64,000 bases of DNA from Schistosoma mansoni (GCF_000237925.1 NC_031497.1:2634524-2698523), one strand, 5' to 3'; counted from the stretch's first letter, positions 21,661 through 36,011 are shown. A program made the numbers and translations. The notes: generated by a model not told the origin, from the letters alone.

Positions 21661-24600
21661 TTATCTTGTCTCCGGTGAATATGTTTCATTTAAATTAGGA
21701 TTCATACTAAACTGTTCTAGAAAGGCTTGTTTAACAGACATCACATGCCGTGCAAGACGTACAGCATCGTTCCAGCGTAAACCAACTAGTCTATGCAGAA
21801 CTGGTAAAGTTAATAACATAAATGCTTGCCCATCTACAGCTTCCGCTGCAAGCCATGGCCACATTTCTCGACAATCAGTACTGCCAAGATATGAAGCTAA
21901 GTCAACAGGTGTCCAAAACATAGGATTGCTTGGTAAAATTACCCTTGGAATATTGCAGAGCCACGAGTCAATATCTCTTTCCATTAGTGAAATATGATTT
22001 GGTGGTAGTTGTGCGGTAACTAGACTGTTACTGTGTGAAGAATTTGGAATGCTGGGTATGGTTAGACAGTAACTTGATAGGGTGGCTGATAAATGATTCA
22101 GATTCCATGAATGCTGCGAGTTAGGAACAGGAGGGATGTGTACATTTTTCGGGGTATCAAATGCAACAGTACATGGGGGATGGCTGTGTGATTCACGAAT
22201 AGGTGATGTCTGATGGTTTACCGTAATTGTATCCGAACTAATGATACGCTTTTTGCCTGCTGGATTGACAAAGTTAGAGCGGACAGACCTTTTAGATGCA
22301 GTACGCCCATTGTTAATGTTTTTAAAACCATTAGAGATATTTTCAGCACCATGTTTCATGGAGTTTCGTGAGTAGTTTTGACGCTTTCGTTTGGCTCTGT
22401 TCACATGGTTATCGCTCTTTGAATTAGGAACTTTGCAACTACTTGACTGAAAAAGGGATTGTGATTCAAGCCTATTAACCCAATTTGAATTATTTTGTAG
22501 TGCTGATGTAGGTCGAGTGACATGACTGTTGGGAGCATCCGAAATAATGCGATTCTGATCACTATCAGTATAAAAAGAGTCAGTAAATGCACGTAAGGCA
22601 TTTAAACGCCTTTTCCATCCTGGAAGACGATCAAAGTAACGCGAACGTAAACGGACGTTACAGAAAGACGGACAGTCGTTAATCAAAGAGATATTTTCAA
22701 TAGGGATTTGAGCTACACTTGGGTCAGGGATTATTCCATTTGATTCTTGTAAAAATAGACGATCATTATCTAATCCATTGACAGATGGTGATATTACTGA
22801 ATTTGATTCCTCTAGTGATGGAGGTGGAACAAGACTGAGAAGATGTGGACATGCTTCAAAAACCAGAGAGATCTATGAAATGATTAAAAGGAGACAAGGT
22901 AATTAGGAAATGTATAAAATTGACTGCAACTAAAAGTGTAATAAAATATAGTTTCTTAGTACAACCATTTTTGACATGATTGTTTGCGTACTTCACACTT
23001 ACTTTTGAAGGAATGTATACTAACTATACTTAATATTTTGGAACACTAAAAACATTGACAACTTCATTTCTTTGACTAATCTATGCACAACATAATGAAT
23101 GACGTGTAATCGGAGATTGGAAAAGAATAGTCCAGTGCTCGCATAGGAACGTTTTCTCGCCCTGAACATCAAATAAAAATACATGACTAGTTAGATGCAT
23201 GAGGTCGTGGGAGGGTAGTTTGAGTCATATAATCGAGAAATGTTACATTCGAGCATGTCTAACAGGGATTGTTAAATACACTTTTTTATATCGTTTCAGT
23301 TTTAAGCAGTTTCGAAGTAGTGCAAAATCCACTTCTCTTGGATTGAATCAAAGATGCAATTTTCATAGTTAACTTTACGAAACTGACTTTTTAAAAACAA
23401 CAGAAGCCGAGTCGTGGTGTGTTTGATGAAGAGAAGGTAGGTAGACTGGGTAACTAACAGCATCACTACAATTTTTCATACAAAACATTGCTTTTGATAA
23501 ATGTAGCTCTTCAGCTGGTTTTACTGGTACTACTGTTGAATAGGTTGGTCTATCTACTCAATGTATAGGAGAAATTTGTGCTAATAACAGCTTTCTGATA
23601 GTTATTTCAGGACTAAGAAAATGTTAAGAACAATTAAGGATCATTACAAAGAAAATAATACTAAGCGATTTAAACAATATCGAAATATAGTATAACAAAT
23701 TAATGGTGAAAATACTTAGATCTCCTCAACTGTGTTTTAATGCGATCCAATTGTCATGAACAAAAGTCAACATAAAATAATCTCAAGAGATGTGATTTAT
23801 TTACCAAGTACAGGTTTGTTTGTGTACTCTGCTTCAAGGCACATTGTTGGTGTGAAAGCTAAATGATACTCTTCGGTAGCTCAGATCAAACTAGATGGGG
23901 TTGGTAATTCATTTTTGTATTTTTTTGTTTGAATCTCATTGATATTTAGGTTGGCAGTTGATCAGTTTCTTATTGGTCTATGTGCATCCTGTGCGGATTG
24001 ACTCGATATTGCCTTATAAGCAAGAATGGATGGTGGCTGGCGGTGAACTTAAGGCAATATCGAGTCAATCCACATATGCCAATAAGAGACTGATCGATCG
24101 CAGTCCTAAACATCAATGAGAAGATTCAAACAAGCAATACAAAAATGAATTAAAACCTCACCCAATTTTCACAAGCTAGTGGATAACTGGATTCAGTAGC
24201 TAAGTGGTCACGCGATGGCGTTTGAAGCGAACAATACTAAGCTCGAGTCCCGAGGTGAACATCAACTCTAGGATGCAGGTACACCTAGTTGATGAGTCTC
24301 AAATAGGACGAGACGAGAGTCTTGGATTTCAACTGCTAGCCACCATTCATCTTTGTTTTATAGGTGGAGCTGGGTTTGAATGTGCAAATTACTAGTTTAT
24401 GTCTGAATATTCTAACCATGAAACAAATTCATTAAAATAGAAATTTGATCAATGATAAACACTGAGAAAATCAAACATATATAACTAAAGTTTACTAAAT
24501 TAGGAAATCTGTAGTAAGTTTATGGTGTTTCAAGAGAAAAAAAAATTGACCTACATAAAAAAACTGGATGATGACAGAATTTAACCAGATCTACCTATTT

Positions 24601-27600
24601 TTGTTCTGCTGGTCAAATATTACTATATATGAGTAGTAAATGTTGTCAAAATCCTAGTAAACAACTATGCAGATAGGAACTGATTTATACAGAGAATATG
24701 GTTAGGACAACTAATCCATACCTCTGAACGTATTCTATCAAGCTATCTTAGCAAATTAGAAAGTTTATTGGTATATGACCTACAATGGTACTTAATTTTA
24801 TTTCATTTGACAATGTTGGATAATTTTTGAGTTTTTTCGTCTGATAACACCTAAGAAATGATCTCTGTCGAACACACAGTCAACATAATCAAGTAAGTAT
24901 GGTTGGGGCAGATAAGAAATTTGTGTTCCGTAATCTTACTATCTTTAATTTGCACAAAAAAGTTCTGAATACTCTAACATATAAAGATAAACAAACACTA
25001 ACTAGTTTCAGATTGTAACAGTTATATTAAACTGTAATAATACAGTGATGTTGAATATGGTTTCATGTTGGGTACATTTCAATAAGTAGGTGTAAACAAC
25101 TCGAGTACGAATGGTGAATTTTACAGGATAGGGTTTAAGCATTATGTATCTAGTCTCGATTTTTATGATGATCAACTTATGTATAAAAAAATGACAAGGC
25201 AACCCATTTCATTTCAAGTAAGATGTGAACACACATACGTGTGTGTGTGTCATATAATACATGATAAGGTGGAAAAAACAACCTGTCATTAGGCGAAATA
25301 ATTTCTAGCTTATAATAAAAAAACAAAAACATGAGACTCAGAGGGAGAGCTATAACATGTTTACAACCGTTACTCAGAATAAAGGTAAGACAACAGTTTT
25401 ATTCGAATAATGTATCAAATGTGTTTATTGGGATGGGTAAATGTCAATGATTAGATGATCTAAAACCACAAAACATCTGTTTTTTCATCACAAACTGAAA
25501 ATTACCTGTCGACAATATTCTTCAACGGCTCTTGTTCGACAACAAACTTCCACTGGCACCTCAATTTTTATTCCTCGTCTAGGACATCTCACACTAACTA
25601 AAACCACGCACATGGCTTCCCGACGCTGTTCAATGATTTCTTTTTCAGCCTGTTGAAGATAAGGATGAATAGTGTTTCGTACTCGAAAATTATTATCTAG
25701 TTCAGTTGCTCCACAATCTTTGGTGTTTATCCCTGGCGATTTGCGACTATTAAGAACAGATGCCATCCCAGTAACCCAATCCGCCTCGAACATTCGTAAT
25801 ACGCGTACAGGTTTATGGGCAGCACGAATCAAACGAGTAATTAAGCATTGCATCACTCTTGTTACTGAACCAGGACCGAATTGGCGAGGAAGTAAGTCAA
25901 GATTAGACTGAAAAACACATTAAGTTGAAAAATTTTAGTTAAAACACTGAACCACAGAAACGTTAAATATGATAGAATGTTCACATTAAATAAGTCAAGA
26001 GTGTAAATTTAAGGCTATTTCTCCTTGTTATCATAAGAATATTTCACTTTTAAAGTTATCATGATTAGTCTACCTGATAAAACGTAGAGATTTTTCAATT
26101 AGAATTATCAATAAACATATTCGTTAACGTGAACAAAGCTATCTATAAAATTACAAATAGAAACTATTCTTTATCTCAAAAACTATTGAAGAGTAATCTA
26201 CTATCGTTTTAGAGAAGATTGACGGAAAAATTGGTGTTGTCACAAATAACAATTAAAAAGCTACCACTGTGGTGTGGTCTATTTATATCCATATAAGTAG
26301 TATATGACGATGGTCAGACATAGAATGTATTTGGGCAGAAGACCGATGAGGAAAGAACTGAAATGAGGCGCAATTGGTAGGAAAATGCATGAACAATCGA
26401 GTTAGAGAAGATGAACTGAGATTTACAGAAGAAACAGTGAAGATTGAGACAATTGGTTGTTAATTTGCAAATTAACTGTTCCTTGTATGGTTATCAGAAT
26501 TTAATGAGATAGTCTGTAATTTTTGCTTAAATACATTCGATTGTCCCCAACCAGTGTTTGTTCACTACACTACTCCCACTCTGTACGAATACCCTTTCTG
26601 GATACAGTTGAAGCATTCCAATAAATTATTTTTAATCAATATTTTACCAGTAAATGTTTTATCTCAGTTCTGCTCCTAAAACCACTTTTTATTGAGCAAA
26701 AGATAAGTTAGATAATGTATTACAAAGAATTTGTGTTCTGAATTACATACAAGGGGAAAAACAAACTAATCCCTGGCAGTATCTCTCGTTTGAGTTTATA
26801 GATATCTAGCATGTTGGTAAATGGCATATGTTTTTAGAAAAGCTAGTGAATAAACGACGGTGTTAATATAAATTATTAGTTAGAAAACAAAGTGAAAATA
26901 AGAGAAATCATTGCAATATTTGGGTAGAAGGTAGATAGGATATTACAGAACTTTAGGTACAGCATAATATAAATACTTTGGATTGCTATAAAACTACTTA
27001 ATAGTTAGTAAGTGTAGATAGTGCTCAGAACAGTAAAACTAACATTCATTGAAACCGTACTAACCTTATCATATCGAAAGCAAAACCTACGACTGTGCAC
27101 TGAAAATACTTAATGATATTATCTGAACCAAACTTTTTTTCAACCGTTGTAAGCATTTTATTGTGAATAACTTATTCGAAATTCGGGTGGATGATTGATG
27201 ATTAGATTACTCCTTGGTTTGAACGACTTCTAAAACATTTTATGAAGGGATAAAATTTATGCCACTACTATGAATAAAAGATGTTCGCTTGACTCACATT
27301 CATAATTCATACAATAAAATCCTGGAAAAAACATGTCGCAAGAGTTAAAGTAGACTGAAATCTGTCTAACAAGTAATTTACAGATGAAAACATTTCAAAA
27401 TGCTTACTTTACATAAAAAGGGACCAAGGTAACATCTTGAATTGATATAAATGGGTGGACATATTTCCTCTTTGGTATAGGGTATAATATAACTTTGAAG
27501 TTCATGTGTACGTTTGAGACCTCCAGGAATACAACAATCTTTCTTTAATTGTGTAGAGGGAGTAGTTGATTCTTCATTTTCATTATTATCGTAAGATTTT

Positions 27601-30600
27601 TCTGCATGAACTGATGAAAAGCTTTCTCTGGTATCGTAGCCACTTGGAGGAATAAGTGGATGACCAACAAATTCGGACCAACCAACAGGATACAAATTGG
27701 TAGATCGAGCATCTATTAATATTGGTCTACTTTGATAATGGGTTATTTTCTCATCATTAGTAAAGTTTTCAATACACGGTATATCTGGAAGAAGCCATAA
27801 TAAGTGAGGATATTCGACTCGTGTAACTGTAGCTGTACAAAGTGCAGGTCCAATATCACAATAATGAGCTTTTGAGCAAATAGATGCAGGTGGCACCATC
27901 TCCAACTTCATACCTAATAAAAATCTATTTGAATTTGCTTCATTCCTATCCGACTTATAATTGACATCATTTTCATTGGTCTGCCAACCTTTTGAAGAAT
28001 ACAATGAACTAAAATTTTGTTCAGAACTAGAATTACTTGAATTTTCTAGTTTTTGAGCAGAATCAAATGCATGAATCCCTTTGAAAACGGACTCTGAAGG
28101 ACATATAGGTAGATCATTAATAGAAATTACTTGATTTACATCTTTAGAAGATGAGTTTGTACAATGAAGTGCATTTATAGTTGTTTTTGAAGTAACACTA
28201 ATTTTATTCTTAGCAAAATCATCTTCAATAAATACATTATTAGTGTTAATATCTTTAGATGTTGATTGATTAGTTATATAATTGTTATGAGCAGATAGAT
28301 AAGTGAGATAATTAGTCCAAGTAAAATATCTATTTGTAGGCCAACCAGATGGTGGAGATAAACATATTCCTCTTAGTTGACTTTCATTAACTGGCATAAT
28401 TTCCGGCATACCTGCATAAGCAACAAACTGAATTTTCGAAGAAAATAAATTTGAGTTAATAATACTACTATCTTCTTTATCCAATTCACTTTGATTATGA
28501 TTTAAGTCATCTAACTCTACGAGAAAATAATTTGAATTGAATACCTGTTGAATAAGATTACATAAGAGAGAGAGAGAGAGTAGACTAAGTTAACAAGTAT
28601 TTATCATTAATAACAACTACTCAGCGAATAACAGATTTCAAGTTCACAAGCGATTGTGTTTAAAACAATCTAAATATGCACAACCAGTACTTTTAACAAA
28701 ACAAAATGAAAGTGAGGAGAAAATAAAATTCTACTTGTGAAGATACCTACAGAAAAATTTAACACTCTTGGAAAGATATAAAGCAGTAATATATGTTTCC
28801 AGTCAGAAAGCCATATAAACTATATTACAAACTAAATTAAGGTATGAGTACGTTTATGGTTAGAAATCTGCTATTGGTTACCATCAAATAGCCAATCAGA
28901 CTTTGTTTATGCAACTATAGCTAACATCACTCTAAACCTGATGACAAAATGAGGTTGACAAAACCGAGTTGAAAGAGAGATTCTTTTAATTTTTTTTGAA
29001 AAAAAACAAACATTGGATTTCCTGCCTGATAACAATCTACCTATATAGAAATAATACTAGAAACTCATTTGAACGTGATCCGCGCACAGCATATCTGATA
29101 TCTTAGTAAGTAAAACTGCATTTATTTGAATGGGACTTCGACAGCTTGTCAATAAAAAAAACTGTAAAATAATCAGGCTAATTGAAGCAGATAGAGGTCT
29201 TTACTCTCATTTTACTTTATAGAAAGATTTCAATTTGAAACGCACACAGTTATTTAAATCAACTAAGCTTGTTAACTAACTAGTCATGTATACATTTGCT
29301 TGATATTTTCTTATTAGTAGTCCTCGGTTTATGGAACAGTAACGCAGAGTAGTGTTACCATTTAAGCTAAAAATTGAGCTGCAAAAAAATCCTATGGAAA
29401 AGTCTTACTAGGTACAGTTACGGGAGCGTTGAAGTAGTAAGATCAGCTATATTGATGACTAAATCAGAATTGAACCCTATCCTTTGAATGACAGGGCTCC
29501 AAATCGTTCATAACGATGTGTGTGCATTTACTCCTTATCTGTCTCTTCAGTTCTAATTCAAGCATTGCTTCATATATACCTCTTCTTTAATCATATTCAC
29601 AATGAGTAGTCTCATTTATTGTCCTTGCTACTTTCTTGTTTTAGTTTCTTTACAACTTGCTAATTTCATGTCATAGTACTAATATAGTACAACTTATGCG
29701 GATGAACATATTTACCGGGCTTTATGAAGATGATTAACTAAAAAATCGTATTCCCCATAAAAGCTAATTTCAGCCATAGTGCAAATATTTGATTATATAT
29801 ATGGTAAACAGAGTGGAATCCACCTGTTAGAACTCTTCAACAATGGTCATCCCAACATACAATTTACTATGGAACACGAAAAGAATGCCTTGTTCAACTT
29901 TCTTGATACTGAAATACGATCTTAATAAACAAATCGTTAACCAATGAAGAAAAAATTGTTTGGAAGGCAAACTTTAGTTTGTAAGGAATTTAGGATTGAA
30001 ATTCCACATGGAGATCTGATACATAATTGGGATAGTTCTAGGATATTGAAGGATACGATTTTATCACGTAATATGGTAAAGATCTCTTGAAATCATTCTA
30101 AGTTAAACTCACTGAATTGTGATCTCAATTAATTGAAGAGTGAAAAGTCAATAAATAGGTTATTTACACTGTTCATTTATGTTACCAAATCAGTCGAAGT
30201 TTAACGACTGAGTATTTTTAATACAAAAGCCAGATGAAAGCCCATTCTACAAATCTCGATAAGGCAGAAGTAAATTATTTGTTCCTTCTAAATAATTTGC
30301 TCTTCACCGGTTAACGATTTATTTATTAAGACTCTATGTATATTAACATTTTGAGCAGACTAAACTTATTAACTTGTATGTAACTTAGGAGAAAAATACG
30401 AAACATAATGAATACATCTCATATTGTAAACAGGGTTATTCTTGGTTTATTTCAAAGCCCCCACACTATTTCTCAAGTAATATTTCACATTTGGTAAAAT
30501 GAGTGGGAAACAAGCGTTTTTTTATTGCCACTCAAGGTATTTAAAAGCCTTTGAAGTTAGTCAAGGAATTCACTAAATAAACTAATCGAACCTCCATACG

Positions 30601-33346
30601 ACAATTAAGCGTTTAAAAGATTCATCATCATATTCTCCAAACACTGTCATTATAGTTCTATTTATAGTTTTTATGAGAACCAGTAGTACGAAGTTTGAGT
30701 GATTGCCTAGTTTGATAGAATAGTGTCTGAAGTCTTTGGTACTGTATTATCCGAAATGTTTCATGCTCCATTTGTATTGTTTAGTCTCTCCTTTTTTATT
30801 TTTTGTTCTGCTGGTACATTTTTATTTATTTCTATCTACTCCTGTTGATTAGCGTTTGCTTTTATGATATGAAGGGTAGAAACTTAGATCAACATATGTA
30901 TGTTTTTGCCAGGTCCTACTCTACTTGTATTTGTCTGTGTATCAGACCGACTATTCATATAGCGAAAGAGTTTTTAAGAGTTTGGAACCAAGATTTAATT
31001 AGATATGATTTGTTTGGTTCATGTGAACAGTCAAGAAGCCTTAAAAACATCTTGAGATTAATAACACAAGACCTATTATAAAATATGCCGTTTCGTTGTA
31101 TTTTGTTTGCAGTTGTACAAACTTATCAACAACTTAATGAGGTTATAATTTTGGTGTCAATTCTTCCTATTCTCTCTTGCTGGCCAAGGGATAAACATAG
31201 AAAACGGATTGGAATGCCATGAAAAAACGTACTGATGCATGTCGCCACAGAGTTTAGCAACATAAAAACCGAAGATGTTGGAAATAGAGGAGAGAATCAT
31301 GTGGCAGGTGAACAAATAAATAAATAGAATTGTGATGAAAGATATCTTTTAATTAAACAGTTTGCGGTAAGTTTATTAATATCACTATGACGCATGACTC
31401 AAATTACCATGAGGTTTCTTAGTCTATAACTACCGATTTTCAACCAACATTCTTAACATAGTAGAACCTCAAGGAATGAAGGTCCTATTCACTCTAAAAA
31501 CGATGATTATTCAAGGTGATAAGCGCTACTGTATTGGTGATGAGGATAAATCTAAATTCTACAAAGTTAGCCTGAAATATAATGTAACCCAAAAATCATG
31601 TGTAGATCCATGCAATATATTGTTTCCCAACCCTTTCTGTGGTAAATATGACGCCACCTAGCTACCTACTAGGAAGAAAATGTTTGAGTCAGTAATTCAG
31701 ATGCTATATTCCTTATTTATCTTTAGCGGATAGAAAATCCTTATCCATGGTCTTCGCATAGTATAATTCTCGATGTTTACTGTAGCAAGCACCTGGTTTT
31801 TGGGCTAACAATATCTAAAAAAGTAGGCAAAATGATATTGTGAAATGAAAGTTTTTAAATCATTGAGTCAAAGTTTCATTACTACGGAGAATTATTATTA
31901 AAAAAATTTAAAGTGATCTAGACAAAAACTTCAATAGACAGACCTACTTCTACAAAAACATAAAGATTAATTAAGAGTGATGATATCAATTGTATAGCTT
32001 CCTGCTTTACTACACTTTCAACTAGAACAGTTAAGGTAGGCAATATCTTCTGATAATGATTGTTGGAGACTCCATGGAGTTTGATGGGATCAATTACACT
32101 GAATTGACAGTAAACCTCAATATTGGTATCGGACCTCTAGAGACGACAGCCTCTAATTTCAGTTGAACTATACATTCGTATATATCACTAATGTTTACTT
32201 CCGAATCCGATACAAAGTCGAAGATATAACGTCTTATTATCAGGACGTGAGTTGTATGCAATCAAATTAACTGATAAAATAGTCTAAGCTAACTAATATA
32301 AACATGAAAACAAACCTTAACAACTGTGGCTGGCTGTACAAAATACGGTCTAAGTGGATTTACAGCTTCCAACTTCCACCCGACTTTGAATTCATGAAGA
32401 GGTTGGATATTGTTGTGGACAGAGAATATAGACTTGAGTAAAAATGAGTCAACAGATTTAGAAAGGTCATTATAGGTAGCCGGACAAGCACCACGTATAA
32501 AAGCATCAATGTTTGAAATAGCACGTTCCAATACATAACCGGGAGGAGGACAATATTTGAGATCACACAACTTTCCGTAGCCAAGTGGGTGCAAGCGGCG
32601 ATTAAGGTAAAACAGAGTGAATGTAGAAAATTTACGGCTCTTATCACATGCTTGTGCTTTTGAACTTGTTCCAAACCATGATAATAGAACACGTCCACCA
32701 ATGTTCATAAGCACCTTGAGATAGTTAAGTTTACAAAATATAAGCTCACCTTTGCAGGCCAAACACAAGTTGGATCAAGATCATGTTCGCACTCAAAGTA
32801 CCCCCCAACGCGAATGGTTTCAAAAGTGTACAAACAACGTCGATCGAAAAAGGTATTGCAAACAGAACGACTCCGTAAACATGATGCCCAATCGGTATTT
32901 TGCCAACAGTTTTCTTGATTACTGAGATGAGAGATCTGACTTGGTGGAGTCCAGTTAGTGTTTTTTGATAGACACGAACCCATTGGTTGCACAAAATCCC
33001 AACCTGGACCTTTAACATCAAACCAAAACGTGTTTTCTGAGGGATATTGAGATGTATCTGAAACGGGACATGTAGTTGTCTCAGATGAATAAACTGCGGT
33101 CTCCGGTATGCACCACTTTAGCAATATAAGATAACCTGATACTAGCACCACTTCAGCTGGCCACCAAGAATTTTGGATGCTCGCTCCCTTTTGTTCAGAA
33201 AAACCCTGAGAATTAACTTCAAGTGTTTCTCCTTTTTTAACAAGTGTCTCAAAACTCTGGGCCACGTGAGGAAACAAATTAAATGGTGAAATCTCAGCAC
33301 CCGTCTCCGAAAGGTAAACATGCCAGTTGAAATTCATACTTGACAT
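21661..33346 (-). CDS. SFMBT: Sfmbt-type Polycomb protein (MBT repeats, SLED, SAM)
   Basis: Exons (minus): 33346-32750, 32714-32316, 28544-27408, 25907-25506, 22872-21661; all five join in phase 0 at GT-AG sites, giving 1248 residues and a TAA stop. MBT repeats: MBT1 about 5-135 (NFNWHVYLSETGAE, WWPAEVV); MBT2 about 152-290 (W-SCLRS, DLDPTCVWPAK then VLMNIGGRVLLSW); MBT3 about 290-400 (FKVGWKLEAVNPL, ATVVKVFNSNYFLVELDD); MBT4 about 405-643 (YFTWTNYL, FLLGMKLEMVPP, PVGWSEFVGHPLIPPSGYD), enlarged by an Asn/Ser-rich insert. SLED about 695-860 (PPIYINSRCYLGPFLCK, QFGPGSVTRV, CRTRAVEEYCRQ). A basic, Ser-rich linker precedes a SAM domain at 1164-1233 (FWTPVDLASYLGS, DGQAFMLL). Four MBT repeats, SLED and SAM fit Sfmbt; family members bind methylated lysine and, in flies, the Pho-RC Polycomb complex. 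The ATG chosen starts the MSSMNFNW frame; an in-frame upstream exon cannot be excluded. Confidence 0.92.
23898..24165. mobile_element. Fold-back (inverted-repeat) element
   Basis: Two arms of about 110-120 bases are reverse complements of each other around a loop of about 30 bases (centre near 24035). Matching blocks include AATTCATTTTTGTATT, GTTTGAATCT, CTTATTGG and GGATTGACTCGATATTGCCT. There is no coding capacity. The structure is that of a MITE or fold-back DNA transposon; a diverged single arm recurs at 35071-35158. It lies in the Sfmbt intron 22873-25505. Confidence 0.75.
24192..24430 (+). mobile_element. tRNA-derived SINE, third copy
   Basis: A tRNA-like head with TAGCTAAGTGGTCACGCG (A box) and GCTCGAGTCCCG (B box near 24241-24252), then a body containing TTGATGAGTCTCAAATAGG and ACGAGAGTCTTGG. 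It begins about 30 bases after the fold-back element. Confidence 0.65.
26310..26572 (-). repeat. Dispersed 262-base repeat, copy 2
   Basis: Inverted counterpart of 17529-17790, in the Sfmbt intron 25908-27407. The shared ends define the unit; flanking sequences differ, so the two are separate insertions rather than one segmental duplication. Confidence 0.7.
28565..28580. repeat. (AG)n microsatellite
   Basis: Eight AG units in the Sfmbt intron, about 20 bases beyond an exon end; on the sense (minus) strand it is a CT run upstream of the acceptor at 28545. Confidence 0.8.
28581..32315. other. Large Sfmbt intron, no feature seen
   Basis: AT-rich intron of 3.8 kb. Short frames at 30803-31081 and 31476-31661 on the plus strand have no family motif and look like chance. 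Confidence 0.6.
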
Positions 33347-35070
33347 CAATTCGGAACTACTTGATGTACCAATCACACTTTATTGCACAGTTGGGATACT
33401 TTCGTGGTGCAAGATGAGAGCAGACGAATCTATGGGAATAATAAATGTCTCACAAAGAGTTACTTGTGTATATACTTTCATATTTTTTTAACTTTTACTC
33501 TGAAGGGTTGGAGAAATAGTGTGACAAGGTCAGTAAGCACCTGTAATATATCTAGTGGAATTATTATAACAATCTGACTCACCAGATGAATTTTTGGAAG
33601 CAATGAACCAAAATAGAAAAGAACTAGTTTTGTTTTACGCTTGAAAAAGTAAAAAACCATCGGTCAATATCGTTCAGCGCACTGATTTAAGCGCCTAAAG
33701 TGAGGATCATCGCAGAAAAGACATAAAAGGTTAAGTAACTTTTTAATGTCAGATGTACACGAACATGAAAAATAGATAACTACACATTCATTTAGTTTTC
33801 TTAGGGCTAAAGCCACAAAATTCACAAAGACAACCGAAGTGCTTGATCAACAACACTCCGGTCTTCTCATATTGGTATGAAGTGTGTGAATGTTGGCTAA
33901 GAATGAGTTTTGTGTACGAATGAGGACTAGTTGGTGGGAGTAATCAACAGAATATACCTGGGAACCGCAAAAGATGCTGTTATGAACTATCGAAGCACTT
34001 ATCATATGGAGATATACGGTGCTACCTAGGTAATGAGACTGAATGTATAGGATGATGTTAGAATTTTTTTTAATTGGTTGAACTCATTTTGAGATCATCA
34101 AACAATAAAATTATAGTAGTATCAAGTAAACTTTTAGGGCTATAGATGCATTCACTTAATAATATTTCCTGAAAATAGTAAAACATATAACATTTATATT
34201 TGTTGGCTTTGTCGTCTTTTTAGATGAAAAATAGGATATTTAGGGAAGATAAACACTCTATATCTGGTTATATAACTGCTAAATATAGATGACCCAACAG
34301 AATGTTGACCATTACAATTTAATCCTTACACGATGACTTAGCATTTATCATATTACTGAGTGAAATCATGTTACACCATAGTTTCCGAGTTTTACTCTAA
34401 TACTGATATGGACAAATATCTTTCACTCCAGAAAGTGTTATCTTCAAAGTCATATTTTTCTTAAGTCTTCGTATGTAAACGGATAATTCACCATCAATTT
34501 AGATGTGATAGTTTTTTTCATATTTCCGAGGCATTTTTGTGATTTTGTCTATGGAATAGTTGTTGCCAACGTTTAAATAATTTTGAAATTAGGCTCAAAG
34601 TTCTGGAAAAGATTGCAAACCTATATCAGCTGCAATTGACCTATGATTTACATCTACAATTGTGCTACTTACTTGCAGCTGGGTTGCTGACTACAACATG
34701 ACTAGATTCAAAAAATAGTGAAAGTTGATAAATGAAAACCTATTATTCGAACATAAACACAGCTGTTGGTTGTAAACTTGAAGAATTTCTCGGCGAAGTA
34801 GTCAAGATGATAGAAAACCATAAGTGGTGAGTAAAAAAGTTTCATGTATTCATTTAATATTCACACCTAAAACAATGTACTGCTATTTTTTTTACCTTGA
34901 AATCATCTTTTTACTTTTGTGTATCTTATTATTTGTCTTGATGTAGTAACGTAGATTAATACTTTCTGTATTAGCTTCCATGGTAACATATGTTTGCCTG
35001 ATGTGTTTTCAGTACATTTTTATGTTGGCAACTTACGCCGTCTGAGGGTTAATTTTGTTAAGAACTCAAT

Positions 35071-35158
35071 TGTGACAGTCTCTTAAGAGACTGACCAGTT
35101 TCAGTCCTAAGCATCAATGGGAAGATTTAAACAAACAATACTAAGTGAATTCTACCTT
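35071..35158 (+). repeat. Single diverged arm of the fold-back family
   Basis: AAGAGACTGACCAGTTTCAG, then CCTAAGCATCAATGGGAAGA and AACAAACAATAC follow the right arm of the element at 23898-24165 block by block. It begins with a small perfect palindrome, AGTCTCTTAAGAGACT. Confidence 0.55.
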
Positions 35159-35976
35159 TGGCTTAGTTGAGTGATTTTAGTTAGAGTCAGTGTAACTTAT
35201 TATCACCTCCATTGTTTGCTATCCCTACATCTACGATTGCATATCTGATAATTAATCGACAATTATTCGTGAACAACAAACATTAAAGGAGTAAGTGCCA
35301 CACGGTGGTTATCATAATGAATAGGAAAACTACAGATGTCTAACGTGGCAAATTTACTGAATATTTAATGGTCTTTGGATATCATTGCATGCCGATAGGC
35401 TACACTGTATATAAACTTAAGGGACATATTTCTTTTACGTGCTTTTGTGCATACGTGTTTCGCTAAGAAACTCATTCTGATTCAGTAGCCAACTATTCAC
35501 TCACCTGGATCATCATTCAGCCTGAAACTGACAGTGAATGTTGTGTCAGTTATATTGGATCATTGTGTATAAGCAATCGACTAAAATTCTACTCATTTTA
35601 ACAAAACTAAATGTGTTCGTATCAAATTCAGACCTGATCCATTTCTAATCAGTCTGAATCATGTTGGGAAATATTTACGTTATTCCATTAGTGTGAGTCG
35701 GTGATTACATACCTCCAGAGACGTGGCTTAAAAGTAACCTATTTGGTAAATTCATTAGATTATATTTGAACAATCGTATAAATCATCACCTCCAGCTACA
35801 CTTACCCATCTATCTTGTATCTTTTCTAACCCATTTTTATCACTGATGTCAATTTTCGATATGTAATTTGGGAGAGGTAACTTTGATTGGAACATTATCA
35901 TCCTATCCTTAATTTCATTCCAATTAGCTGATTAATTACGCCTAAGAGCTAAAAGTTATTAGTTTTAGGAAGCGCA

Positions 35977-35977
<1 letters not shown>

Positions 35978-36008
<31 letters not shown>
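35978..36008. repeat. (TA)n microsatellite
   Basis: About fifteen uninterrupted TA units. Confidence 0.9.

Positions 36009-36011
<3 letters not shown>

Noticed and set aside
22401-22601. Second minus-strand frame inside the last Sfmbt exon
   Set aside because: Overlaps the Sfmbt coding frame, which carries the clear SLED-to-SAM reading.
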